Source: Gracilaria domingensis
Taxonomy: Eukaryota; Rhodophyta; Florideophyceae; Gracilariales; Gracilariaceae
Assembly (NCBI GenBank): GCA_022539475.1
Contig: VCMS01000081.1
Coordinates: 1 to 64,000, forward strand
DNA: 64,000 nt
Reading direction: 5' to 3'
The notes below the pieces were generated by a model. That model was not told the origin of the DNA, did no database searches, and worked only from the letters and a program-made list of their open reading frames with translations. The position numbers were made by a program, and so were the translations under genes. Below, piece after piece: positions 55,486-64,000 of the stretch; within the stretch, counting starts at the first letter, position 1, and each line of letters begins with the position of its first letter.

Positions 55486-57612
55486 ATGGATGTCGATCTT
55501 ATGATGCTTCAGGAAAGGTGCCGGAAGGACCCTCTTTCGTACAAGGATGATTTCCTTTCTCAGCGGCGCCATTTTGACGCGCTTCTGTCGGCTGCAAGTT
55601 TAAATCCGTCTGATCCTAATCCCCGTCTTGCGGAGGTAGCCTCTTTCATGAGCGCTGTAGCACATTGCTACGGCTCCGAAGGGAACAAAATTGCCACAGA
55701 AATCACTACCTTTCTTGGTGAATATGGTCAAGCCATGAACCCGGACCTACGACGTTCTTTAGTTCGGTTGTTATGTCTCCTGCGGGCGAGAGGGGCTGCC
55801 GACCCCATAGCGGTCATTCCATTATTCTTTCGGCTATTGTCCTGCAATGATAAAGTATTACGACGAATGGTACATGGACACATCGTCTCCGACATCAAGA
55901 AGATTCAAAACAGTGGCCACTCCAGTCGCAAACAATTGCAGAGTTTTTTGTTTAACATGGTTCATGATCCCAGCGAGGTTTTGGTGAAGCGAAGCTTACA
56001 TGTGCTGGTGGATTTGTTCCGAAAACGAATATGGAACGATGCGAAATGCGCCAATATGATTGCTACTGCGTGCTTCCATCCAGCAATATCTGTTTCTATC
56101 ATTGCTTCGCGGTTCATGCTCAATTCGGAGAGCAAGGAGCGAAGCCAGGATTCCGATGATGAATCGGACGATGAAAGTCCGAATATGCAGCGCACAACGC
56201 GAGATGGACACAAGGCTTCGGATATGTGGAAGGCTTATAACATGACGGGGAAGAAGTCCACGAAGCAGAAGAAGAGAATGGAAAGAATCATCAACAGAGC
56301 AACTCGAGTAAAAAGTTCAGTGACCTCAAACGCTATATCAGAGAAGAACCCCGGTCATCCGCAGTTAGAAGCCATGATGCTCATCAATGACCCCCAAGAG
56401 TTTGCAGAACGGCTATTCAAAGATCTACAAACAAGAAGAAAGAAGGAAAGTTACGAAAACCGACTTATCTTTATCAACTTAATTTCTCGGCTTGTTGGCA
56501 CCCATGAGCTTATCTTGTTCAATTTCTATCCTTTCTTGCAGAGATATCTTCAACCAGCTCAACCAGAAGTGAATCGGGTGCTGGCATATTTGACTCAAGC
56601 ATGCCACGAGAAAGTTCCGGCTGATGTGCTGCATCCCATTCTGAGAGGTCTTGCAGATACATTCGTTTCTGAAAGAAGTTCGCCGCCGTCCGTAGCCGCA
56701 GGAATAAATTCGATTCGCGCCATCTGCTCTCGAGTTCCGCTCGCTATACTAGACGAAGAAAATGAGTACAAGCCTGAGCATGAACAGGAAGCAGCCTTGT
56801 TGGAAGACCTGGTACAATACAAGACGAGCAAGGATAAAGGCATAATGATGGCGGCTCGATCGTTGATTGCGCTGTACAGAGAAGTGCATCCTGGTTTACT
56901 GCAGAAGAAGGACAGAGGGCGCGCCGGGGCTGAAGCAGTACAAAAGGGAGATACCGCGCATGCTAGAGCTTACGGGGAGCATTTGTATGCTACAGGAGTG
57001 GAGGGAATCGAACTGTTGAACGCGGCAGATTCAGACGAGGACGAAGTCAGTGATTCTGATATGGGCACGGATGAGGGCGCTGATGTGGGAGATGAAAAGA
57101 AGAACAGCAAGCTGGATGGCAACGAAGGCAGTGATGCGGATAGTGCGGATCGAGCGCATGCAGACGAAGATCAGGAGTCGGATGCCAACGACGAATGTGA
57201 AGCTGATAGCGAAGAGGATAATGAGGAAACAGGGGAAGGAAAGCGACTGGATGCGATGCAGATTCTATCAAACGAGGACTTTGAGAAGATCCGAGTTCGA
57301 CGCGCTGCCAAGGCGCTGGGGCAAAGTGTCAGAGAGCTAAACACGGGGAGAGTGGTAGATCCCGACGAGATCCAAGGGCCGGTGAAGCGGGAGCGTCTGA
57401 CGCACGAAGAGCGCATGGAAAGCATTATGAAAGGTCGAGAAGGAAGAGGCAAGTTTGGCAAAAAGAGCGATAAGGGCGGCGGGACAAGTAACAAGCAAAA
57501 ACTGAAGAAGAAATCAAATGCTATGGTGATTCACAAACGAAGAAAACGAAATAAGCAATTGTCTCGAAGAGATAAACAGATTGCGAAGCGAAGGAAGAAA
57601 GATTATCGGTGA
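55486..57612 (+). CDS. SDA1: SDA1, 60S ribosomal subunit biogenesis and export factor
   Basis: A 708-residue, intronless protein of normal family length. The NUC130/3NT-like N-terminal region (residues 5-110: MMLQERCRKDPLSYKDDFL, SFMSAVAHCYG) leads into helical repeats with VLRRMVHGHIVSDIKKIQ and HPQLEAMMLINDPQEFAERL. Acidic linkers occur at about 220 and 520-590 (DADSADRAHADEDQESD). The conserved C-terminal SDA1 part has KRLDAMQILSNEDFEKIR and a strongly basic nucleolar tail (VIHKRRKRNKQLSRRDKQ). Yeast Sda1 is needed for pre-60S maturation and export. The ATG at 55486 gives the expected N-terminus. It is convergent with NFU, 71 bases apart. Confidence 0.95.
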   Translation: MDVDLMMLQERCRKDPLSYKDDFLSQRRHFDALLSAASLNPSDPNPRLAEVASFMSAVAHCYGSEGNKIATEITTFLGEYGQAMNPDLRRSLVRLLCLLRARGAADPIAVIPLFFRLLSCNDKVLRRMVHGHIVSDIKKIQNSGHSSRKQLQSFLFNMVHDPSEVLVKRSLHVLVDLFRKRIWNDAKCANMIATACFHPAISVSIIASRFMLNSESKERSQDSDDESDDESPNMQRTTRDGHKASDMWKAYNMTGKKSTKQKKRMERIINRATRVKSSVTSNAISEKNPGHPQLEAMMLINDPQEFAERLFKDLQTRRKKESYENRLIFINLISRLVGTHELILFNFYPFLQRYLQPAQPEVNRVLAYLTQACHEKVPADVLHPILRGLADTFVSERSSPPSVAAGINSIRAICSRVPLAILDEENEYKPEHEQEAALLEDLVQYKTSKDKGIMMAARSLIALYREVHPGLLQKKDRGRAGAEAVQKGDTAHARAYGEHLYATGVEGIELLNAADSDEDEVSDSDMGTDEGADVGDEKKNSKLDGNEGSDADSADRAHADEDQESDANDECEADSEEDNEETGEGKRLDAMQILSNEDFEKIRVRRAAKALGQSVRELNTGRVVDPDEIQGPVKRERLTHEERMESIMKGREGRGKFGKKSDKGGGTSNKQKLKKKSNAMVIHKRRKRNKQLSRRDKQIAKRRKKDYR

Positions 57613-57683
57613 GGGGACATGGGTGGAGGACAAAACTGGTTTTGGCGTTCAAGTACTGTAGGAGAGGTGTTGTGGTAAAGATG

Positions 57684-58355
57684 TTATTCGAAGATTACGT
57701 TTGCTAGCTTGGCGTAATTGCGCTTGAGACGATGGGTGATCTCAACCTTGACCGAGTTGATCGCAGCGCCCGAACCAGTCATCTTGAGTGTTGCAGTCGG
57801 GACAGCGGAGTCGACGAGGAGATTGGTCAACTCAATTGTGCCGCCCGCGACGTTGAGAAATGGCCTGACTTCATCCAGCGTCTTCTCAATGGCCTCCTCG
57901 TTGAGAGGCGGGCCCTCCGGCTCCGCCTGAATGACCTGCTCAATCTCAGGGATCTTCTCGCGCAGGCGACGCTCAAGCCCCATCTGCATGGTCATGGTGC
58001 TCGAGGGGCACGAGCCGCAGGCGCCCTCCAACTGGAGCTTGACGGTGGCGCCGTCAATATCGGCAATTGACACGTTGCCGCCGTCCGCCATGAGGTACGG
58101 GCGCATCTCGTCCAGCACCTTCTCCACGTTGTCGTGCGTGAGCTCCAGAATGTCCGACGAGTCTGACGGCGAGCTTTCGGTCGGCACCGGCGACACCTTG
58201 GGCTGCGCGTCCACCATGACGGGCGCGCGGCGAGCTGGGGCGCGCGCGCGCGCGCGCGCGCGCGCGCGCTCGGCCGGCGCGGACGCGCGTTGCGGCGGCG
58301 CGGCGTGCACGAAGGAGCTGGCGGGCAGAGGGGCGACGAAGGTGGTCGGCTGCAT
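57684..58355 (-). CDS. NFU: Plastid-type NFU iron-sulphur scaffold (two NifU C-terminal domains)
   Basis: This protein assembles and hands over Fe-S clusters. With the ATG at 58355 it is 223 residues. A transit-peptide-like N-terminus (residues 1-65, Ala/Arg/Ser/Pro rich, no acidic start) is followed by a full NifU domain (71-145) with VLDEMRPYLMADGGN and the cluster-binding GACGSCPSS (Cys113, Cys116). A second, degenerate NifU domain (151-223) lacks the two cysteines (GSGAAIN in their place). This double layout is characteristic of the chloroplast NFU1-3 group. The frame stays open further upstream, only because of the GC-rich sequence. A (CG)14 run encodes the Arg-Ala alternation at 31-39. 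The promoter is shared, divergently, with the gene at 58955. Confidence 0.92.
   Translation of the reverse strand: MQPTTFVAPLPASSFVHAAPPQRASAPAERARARARARAPARRAPVMVDAQPKVSPVPTESSPSDSSDILELTHDNVEKVLDEMRPYLMADGGNVSIADIDGATVKLQLEGACGSCPSSTMTMQMGLERRLREKIPEIEQVIQAEPEGPPLNEEAIEKTLDEVRPFLNVAGGTIELTNLLVDSAVPTATLKMTGSGAAINSVKVEITHRLKRNYAKLANVIFE
58241..58269. repeat. (CG)n dinucleotide run inside the NFU transit-peptide region
   Basis: About 14 uninterrupted CG units encode the alternating Arg-Ala stretch of NFU. A change of one unit would shift the frame between the presumed start and the mature protein. The run also opens long spurious frames on the other strand. Confidence 0.85.
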
Positions 58356-58954
58356 TGCTTTGCGCGGCTCTGAGGCGGCGACGGCGGACGACGACCGAAA
58401 CGGGAGCAGAGAAACAAGGGCGACAACGGGGAGGCCGGGCCCACGTCGATGGCGCGGCGTCGAAGCCTGCAGAGCGAGGTCGCAGCGCAATCCTCTGTTG
58501 CGCCGCTGTGTGGCGGGCTACACGCGACACAGAATGGCTCGCGCATGGGCCCCGCGCCCGGCGCGCGGCCGCCGATTGGCGCGCGCGCGCGCGCGTCGCG
58601 CGTCGCGCGCCGTTCGTTGCGCGGAAAGCGCCGCCGCCGCGCGCGCGGCGCGGCTACCGGCGCGGCGCGGCGCGGCTACCGACGGCACGCGCGCCGCGAG
58701 CGCGCGCGCGGCGCGTGCGCGCGCGCGCGCCGATCACGGCGACGCGTTGATCCGGCGCGCGCGCGGCGAGACGAAACATACAGTGCGGCCCACGTGGGTG
58801 CGGCGCCGCCACTTTGGCGCGCGGCGCGCGATGAAGCGCGGCGCGCGGCGTGCCACGCTGGTGCGCGCGCGCGGCTTGCCGTCGCGGCGTGTTATTTGGC
58901 GAGTCGCGCCGCTTCCACGCCGCCGGCGCTGTGCCGCGGCGCCCACCGCCGCGC
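58356..58954. promoter_or_regulatory. GC-extreme divergent promoter NFU / CaaX protein
   Basis: About 600 bases lie between two divergent start codons. The part from 58550 to 58950 is almost only G and C, with dense CG dinucleotides (CGCGCGC and GGCGCGG runs), much richer than the rest of the window. The CpG density suggests an unmethylated promoter island. Long open frames here are composition artefacts. Confidence 0.6.
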
Positions 58955-59984
58955 ATGGAGCTCAACGCGTCTTCGCCGTCGGCGCGCCGCGACGGCGCGC
59001 ACGTGCTGGCCGTGGAGAGCGCGCTGGCCGCGCTCGAGAGCGCGCTGCGCCGCGGCACGGCGCCCGACGCGCTCGTGCGCTTTCATCCGCTGGAGAAGTT
59101 GGCCGACCTGTACCTGGAGCGCCCCACGGGGCACCGTCTGGATAACATCGATCGCGCGCTGGCGTCGTACACGCTGGCCGCGAGGACCGCCGCGTCCGCG
59201 CTGCAGCCGGCCGCCGACCTCAGCCGCGCGCGCCTGTCGGCAAAGGTGGCAAAGTGCTGGTACCTCCGGCTGCAGTATGTCTCGGAGCACTGTGCCGATA
59301 TGCCGCTTGTGAGGCGCGCGCATCTCAAGGCTGCCGCCGATGCTATTGATATTGCGCTGCAGCGCTACGACGACTGCCACCACTGGGCACGACGAGTACC
59401 AGTGCGTGCTCTACAAGCATGCCTTGATATGCAAGGGCTTCATCTACCACGCCATGTGTACCAATATCGACCTCCAAACCTTTTGTGACGTGCAGGCAGA
59501 CGACGCCGACCTCCAGGAGAAACAGACCCTGTGGCGACGCATGTATGTTAACACTTGCATTCAGTCCTTGGAAAAAGCGCTCTTGCCTCCGGCTTCCAAA
59601 CACAAACCCACCTCTGCCCATTCCAGCCCGAGCCAAGCAAAGCCCCCGTCTGACAACAAATCTCAAGTCAACTCTAATCCTTCTGTACAACCCTCTTCCC
59701 TGCCACCTCATGTCCACGGCGTCACAAAATCGCTCGCAGTTCTCTGCCTCGCTCGGGCGTACGTCGACGCGCCGAACACCGCCTCGGAAAAAGTGTCCAC
59801 CGTGCTCTCCATGTTGACCGACGTGCACCGCATGTTGGAAGCGGTCGACGTGCAAAAATACCACGACGGTTTCGTTGTCACGGAGCACGATTTGCAACGC
59901 ATGAAGGAGGATGCAACCTGTCTGCACAAATTGCTCAAGCAGAGTCGTCCTGCTGCCTCCGAAGGTGGTTGTCTCATATCGTAG
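58955..59984 (+). CDS. Helical-repeat-like protein with C-terminal CaaX box; one apparent 1-nt frame difference
   Basis: The ATG at 58955 (MELNASSPSARRDG) opens a frame of 144 codons, helical and alanine-rich (VESALAALESALRRG, IDRALASYTLAARTAAS, VAKCWYLRLQYVSEHC), reminiscent of TPR-type repeats. At a GGG run (59385-59387) the sense passes to the next frame: YDDCHHW then HDEYQCVLYKHALICKGFIY, 198 more residues to 59984. Dropping one G gives a 342-residue protein. A single-base sequencing error is the simplest cause, and a real frameshift allele the alternative. A Ser/Pro linker separates two helical parts, and the end SEGGCLIS fits a CaaX box of the farnesylated type (X = Ser). Family unknown; membrane association is inferred only from the CaaX box. 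Confidence 0.6.
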
Positions 59985-62273
59985 CGCACGTTTTGCTCAT
60001 TTTATGTACCAAACGAGTCCCTCTGTGTTCATAGATTCAAACCTCATGCGGGAACCACCGCCATCCGTGCTTCCAAGCGTTGCTCATACTTGTGTCACAA
60101 GTTGCAGCTTTCTCATGCTTTCAGCCATCCTCGGTATTTTGTTGTATATCCTTTGTTGGTTGCTTTAGTCGCTTCACTCAACATTTGTACGTTGTCCCAT
60201 TTACGTTTTATGCCTTCTAGGGCAGCTTGTGGAGCCAAGTGGCTGGCCGTTGTTGGTGGGCTTGTGATGATTTGCTATGATGTACGTGTCTGTTCCAGTT
60301 ATTGAAAACCGTCATTGCCGCAAAGCAGCGCATGGTGAGGCCATCGTTTGGAATCATATTAGGGTTATCGAACCCAGCCTGCCCCGCCTCTATCTGTAGT
60401 GAGCTGGCTAGAGTGCTGCACACGGCGAGACCAGCATTCAATGCCATCGTATCAGACGCTGTGAGAATGAAACGTTCTTCGAAATGCTCATTGTCATGCT
60501 CGAGGAAGATGCGCTACGAACGGGACCTGAACCCCTAACGCGCGGGAACTCGAACACCTTTCCGCTTCAACGAATAGTACCCTCATCAGGTTTGCGTCAG
60601 ATGCAACGTTGAATACAGACCATATCTGTCTTTCTGTTCCATCGGTTTATGTCACGATTACAGCCAAATCATGGGAGCAATGATTGCCTTGGCGTTCCTC
60701 TCGAAGTTTTTATCTTCAGCCTAAGTCACATGATGTATAGCAATATAGACTCGTTCTTTGGAACCAAAAAGCATGAGCTTTAGAATCATAAAACATGCGT
60801 GGCTCTTAATCGTTTTCGTATAAACTGTGACAACCCATTAAAACTTCATGGCTTCTGATATTTGCTCTGAACATTACTTTTTGTCCAGGCGGAATCATGG
60901 TATCGATATCCGCACATGGTTCACCTCGAAAACTATCTTATTTCCAACGCCACTTCCAAACTGAAACCTGATAGGCCTCGATGCGTTCAACTTGTCCACA
61001 TGGAATTTCTCAACCGGGCTTCTTCGGGGTATCCTACTGAAAGGCAAGAACCCTGAAATTGAAACACGCATTCCCGTCAAGACACATGGCCCATCAACGT
61101 GATCATGTCTACAACGCACATCTTCTCTCCAAGATGACATTAGCATTTTCAACCTTCTTGTTCTTGTGAGCAATATCCGAACCTGAATCAAAGAGGAAAA
61201 CGGCAAGCCTATTTATCTTAGTTCCTGCCTGACTTCATGGATAACGATTACGCTGCCCGCAAAGCGCAGATTGTGTCCTCGTTCAGTTCCACACCGCTCA
61301 CTACACCTGTACTGGTAGTTACATACTTGCGCTGGAAACTATTGCCATGTGAACGCAACCCAAACGTCTCGATACTTCTGGAACTTGTAGCGCTCCGCTG
61401 TTGTTCAACACCCGCCCTACACAGAGAGCTCGTGACTAAAACTTGCAAGAAATGATTAAACGTCTGCAGCATGTGTTCCTAGATCTTTCAGTGGGAGAAA
61501 GCATCTCGTAGCTTTTCCTCAGTTTGGGATAAAGGACTGTTGTCCATACTAAAGAAGACGAACAACGCAAATCTAGCAGTAGTATCGGGAGCTTTTTCTG
61601 TCTCGTTATCTTGACATCTGCCGCGTTTCCGATGCTATCCACTTAATCAGTGCGGTATCGCCTCTCTACCGCCGTGCCAGAACCACGAAGTGATGAGAAT
61701 GGAACATTGGAAGCCTCTTGATATGATATGCCACTTTCCAAACTATCTATGGTCCAGGCACGACACGTGCATATGCAGATGATGTGAAGAAGAAGGTGAT
61801 TTCAACGGCAGATAGACGTTTCGATGGTTGTACACACCGTAAGGAACGAACACTTTCTAGATACCAGGGCTATTGCTTTTGTACTTGATGGCTAAGGTCT
61901 CAAGTTGTTGTAGTTAGTGGGGCAGCTCGAAAACTCCCCTTTGCATGTAGTTGACCGATGCGCATGGTAACGACAGAGAGATTCTACTGAAGGAAAGGAT
62001 ACGAGGGCCAGGCCAAGTTATGACGGAAAGGGTGGCACGGATCACGAGTCATGATTCACGACCCTTTCGCCGTGTTTGTCGCTGGCGCAATGCATTCTCG
62101 CCTCGAAAACGCATTGCATCTCGCCAACGTTCCCACGTGGCTTAACATCCCTCGCCGCATGCTCGTCTTTCGCCACCACCGCTTCCCACGTCATCCTTCC
62201 CCAACCACCCATCGACGAGAGCTAAACGCCTTGCAGCGATCTTTTTCTATCTCTCACACATCGGAAATCAGCC
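59985..62273. other. 2.3 kb without a supported gene
   Basis: Frames of 60-105 codons occur on both strands (for example 60895-61206 minus), none with a recognisable domain or convincing splice links. No transposon ends or RNA genes were seen. The last 100 bases are C/T-rich (CTATCTCTCACAC) and directly precede the B15-like gene, as expected for its leader. Confidence 0.35.
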
Positions 62274-62622
62274 ATGGCGGGTGGAATGGGAGTCCGCAAG
62301 AACGTTCACATAGAAGAATGGGCAAGCTTTCGTGAAAACTGTGAGCATGTCTTCAAGTTTTCTCGTGCCAATTGGGCACGACTCGCGGTATTCGGATTTG
62401 CCGTCCCGATAGGACTATACGTCTGGGTCACAAAGGAAATGGTAAGTGCTCCCTAACTTCCCCTCATCCACATAACTTCTTCTGACAAGCGCTTCCTATA
62501 TCTCTCGTTGCGATACCGCTCGGTAGTTATGCGAGGGTCATTCAGAGGGGCTTGGTCCTGAGCGTTATGGCTACCAGCGAAAATATATGGGTTTCCCGCC
62601 GCAGAAGAGGCAGGAATCATAA
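62274..62622 (+). CDS. Complex I B15/NDUFB4-like accessory subunit, two exons
   Basis: Exon 1 is 62274-62441 and exon 2 is 62527-62622. The 85-nt intron (GTAAGTG...GGTAG) is phase 0. The 87-residue product starts MAGGMGVRKNVHIEEWASFR, with RENCEHVFKFSRANWARL before a single membrane span (36-52, AVFGFAVPIGLYVWV). It ends with GPERYGYQRKYMGFPPQ. This matches the layout of the small plant complex I subunit called B15 (G-G-M start, E-E-W, R-E-N-x-E-H, basic stretch, one span, short tail). Such subunits sit in the membrane arm of mitochondrial NADH dehydrogenase. The splice join is my inference from the donor, the acceptor and the continued family-like tail. It is convergent with COG3, 93 bases apart. 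Confidence 0.7.
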
Positions 62623-62715
62623 ACGGAGTTTTGACACTCTTGCTCGTCGTCTCTCTCACATGATCTGTATTACTGATTTTAGTTGCTCATGGCATTGCTC
62701 ATTTACACCACCATT

Positions 62716-64000
62716 CTACCGTACCAAGTCCGTGCTTGCACTACGAGCCGAACGGGGCGTTTTCATTTCGATACCCGTCACCAAATCCACATCCTCCAGC
62801 AATTTACCCACCTTGGCGCCATCAACTGCAATATCTTCCCGTTCCTCTAATGTGTACCGCTGCTGCAATACTGACAAAAGCTCAGTGGCCGCTTCTGCCA
62901 CGTTGGCGCGGATCGGTCGCAGTAACACTGCACGAGATGCTGGCTTTGTGATGTAAATCTTCATTCTCTCAATGACCGGTCCCAATTCTTCATTCACAGC
63001 TTTTTCAACCTTCTCCCATGTTTCTTTCACCTTGGTAGGATGCGCGAATGACTCTGGATTCGACTTCTGCGTATCGAAAGGTGCGGATGGTGGTGTGGGT
63101 GGAACCTCGCCTTCTTCAAGCACTCTATGCGCGGTTCGACTTGCAGGCAGTGCATTGCATTTCGCAAGAAACATTAGAACAGGGTCCAGAATCAACCGCG
63201 TAGTCTTCAGAATGAATGACTCACAGGCCCCTCGTACGCGGTGGTCCAGCTCACGTTTCGAGTCGAACACTTTTTCTCGCACCGCGGGTGGAGACGCTAG
63301 CGATCTAGCAGATAGTTCCCCACGAATGACTGAGCCAAGCAACGTTCGCAGTTCAAAGAAATCAAGTTCGTGCTCAGTGTAGCTCATGTCCACATCAAAC
63401 GGGGAAATTTGCTCCCTTGTCATAAGCAGTTGCCAGATTAGAAACAGTTGCGCATGGTCTTCGGCGTTTGGTTTGTCTTGCGCAGTAATGCGCGCGGCGG
63501 CAGCACCTACGCTTTGAACACATATCGCGACTGCTTCCTGGGCCACTCCTGCAAACACCTCTCCATCCACGCATCGGTACAACATGGAGAGAAGTCTTAG
63601 TGTCTTCTCCACCGGTGGGTACCAAGTAGCATATATTCCAACGCTACGGATGTCAGGCAAGAACGCATCCTTCTCTTGAGACCCAGACTCTGCTCCATTC
63701 TCCATATCACCTGCGTCCATTGACTTTTGCAGGGATGTGACAATGGAAGCAGTCGATGAAGATGCTCGTTTGTTATATTCCAGAATGATTTCAGGGTAGT
63801 GTAGATGGTGAGGGTTGGGAACGAATCCTCGGATTTCATCGCGCATGTATACCTCGGCGCGATAAATGATACGCTCTTGTGCGTCTGCAATGGCACGAAC
63901 AGCAGATGGAGCAAATGCCTTTCCGGCAAACCCGCGACGTGGAACTTCATCACCCAGAATCTCTGTCTTCAAAACCTCAATGAGGTAAACCAGGTTATCA
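62716..64000 (-). CDS. COG3: COG3 (conserved oligomeric Golgi subunit 3), C-terminal part
   Basis: The frame enters from the right edge (DNLVYLIEVLKTEILGDEV) and runs 427 codons to its stop at 62716, so the N-terminal half is outside. Matching COG3/Sec34 blocks in order are AQERIIYRAEVYMRDEIRGF, HYPEIILEY, YATWYPPVEKTLRLLSMLYR, VFAGVAQEAVAICVQSV, LFLIWQLLMTREQISPFDVD, VREKVFDSKRELDHRVRGAC, and LLRPIRANV. COG3 belongs to lobe A of the COG tether, which captures vesicles for retrograde transport within the Golgi. No intron is seen in this part. The in-frame TTG at 63972 is not a start; the frame is open to the edge. Confidence 0.94.
   Translation of the reverse strand, partial: DNLVYLIEVLKTEILGDEVPRRGFAGKAFAPSAVRAIADAQERIIYRAEVYMRDEIRGFVPNPHHLHYPEIILEYNKRASSSTASIVTSLQKSMDAGDMENGAESGSQEKDAFLPDIRSVGIYATWYPPVEKTLRLLSMLYRCVDGEVFAGVAQEAVAICVQSVGAAAARITAQDKPNAEDHAQLFLIWQLLMTREQISPFDVDMSYTEHELDFFELRTLLGSVIRGELSARSLASPPAVREKVFDSKRELDHRVRGACESFILKTTRLILDPVLMFLAKCNALPASRTAHRVLEEGEVPPTPPSAPFDTQKSNPESFAHPTKVKETWEKVEKAVNEELGPVIERMKIYITKPASRAVLLRPIRANVAEAATELLSVLQQRYTLEEREDIAVDGAKVGKLLEDVDLVTGIEMKTPRSARSASTDLVR

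Noticed and set aside
58356-58490. Extension of NFU upstream of the ATG at 58355
   Set aside because: The frame is open but begins at TTG, has no upstream ATG in the visible part and no similarity; the ATG at 58355 starts a normal transit-peptide-like sequence.
57931-59145. Long plus-strand open frame of about 400 codons rich in Arg and Ala, antisense to NFU
   Set aside because: It is produced by the CG-extreme composition and the (CG)n run; the NFU frame on the other strand has clear domains.
1-64000. CRISPR arrays, bacterial operons, tRNA and rRNA genes
   Set aside because: The only regular repeats are eukaryotic-style minisatellites and LTRs; no tRNA cloverleaf or rRNA stretch was recognised by eye, although a dedicated scan could still find a tRNA.

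Overview
This is nuclear DNA from a plastid-bearing eukaryote, most likely a red alga. The evidence is a plastid-type NFU scaffold, ABCE1, SDA1, FIS1, COG3 and a plant-type complex I B15-like subunit; very few, short introns (80-95 nt, GTAAGT/GTACGT donors); and single-exon genes packed tightly between repeat-rich stretches. A florideophyte with a transposon-rich genome, such as Chondrus or Gracilaria, would fit, but this is an inference from gene style and not a species call.

Layout. (1) 1-14.6 kb holds LTR retroelement fossils. A Ty3/gypsy element on the minus strand spans the left edge to 12,199. It carries gag with a zinc knuckle, pol, a separate chromodomain reading frame and a plus-strand antisense block next to its 3' LTR. 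A second, truncated gypsy pol lies at 12.36-14.6 kb, and the first element appears to have landed beside or inside it. (2) 14.6-27.7 kb is decayed accessory DNA: a fragment from behind a reverse transcriptase, a DUF7869-like transposase-like pseudogene, unassigned fragments, and three striking inverted repeats. (3) 27.7-31.45 kb is a decayed unit that joins a ParB-like domain with a 2-oxoglutarate/Fe(II) dioxygenase. (4) 31.7-34.3 kb holds two intact, divergent, unrecognised genes. (5) 34.7-40.45 kb is a cluster of DNA-transposon remains: pogo/Tigger-like, PIF/Harbinger, and a Tc1/mariner whose terminal inverted repeats and TA target duplication I could delimit. (6) 41.9-43.8 kb holds the most interesting gene, a two-exon gene that appears to fuse a WWE domain, a uracil-DNA-glycosylase-like fold and an R-S-E ADP-ribosyltransferase. 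(7) 44.7-45.5 kb is the 3' end of a LINE. (8) 46.5-64 kb is a gene-dense host block: a multi-pass membrane protein, ABCE1, dUTPase, LCP5/neuroguidin, FIS1, SDA1, NFU, a helical-repeat-like CaaX protein, a B15-like complex I subunit, and COG3 running off the right edge.

The host block mixes ribosome biogenesis and recycling (SDA1, LCP5, ABCE1), organelle maintenance (FIS1, NFU, B15-like), nucleotide sanitation (dUTPase) and Golgi tethering (COG3). Two divergent promoters (FIS1/SDA1 and NFU/CaaX protein) and several convergent pairs organise it; there is no operon-like arrangement.
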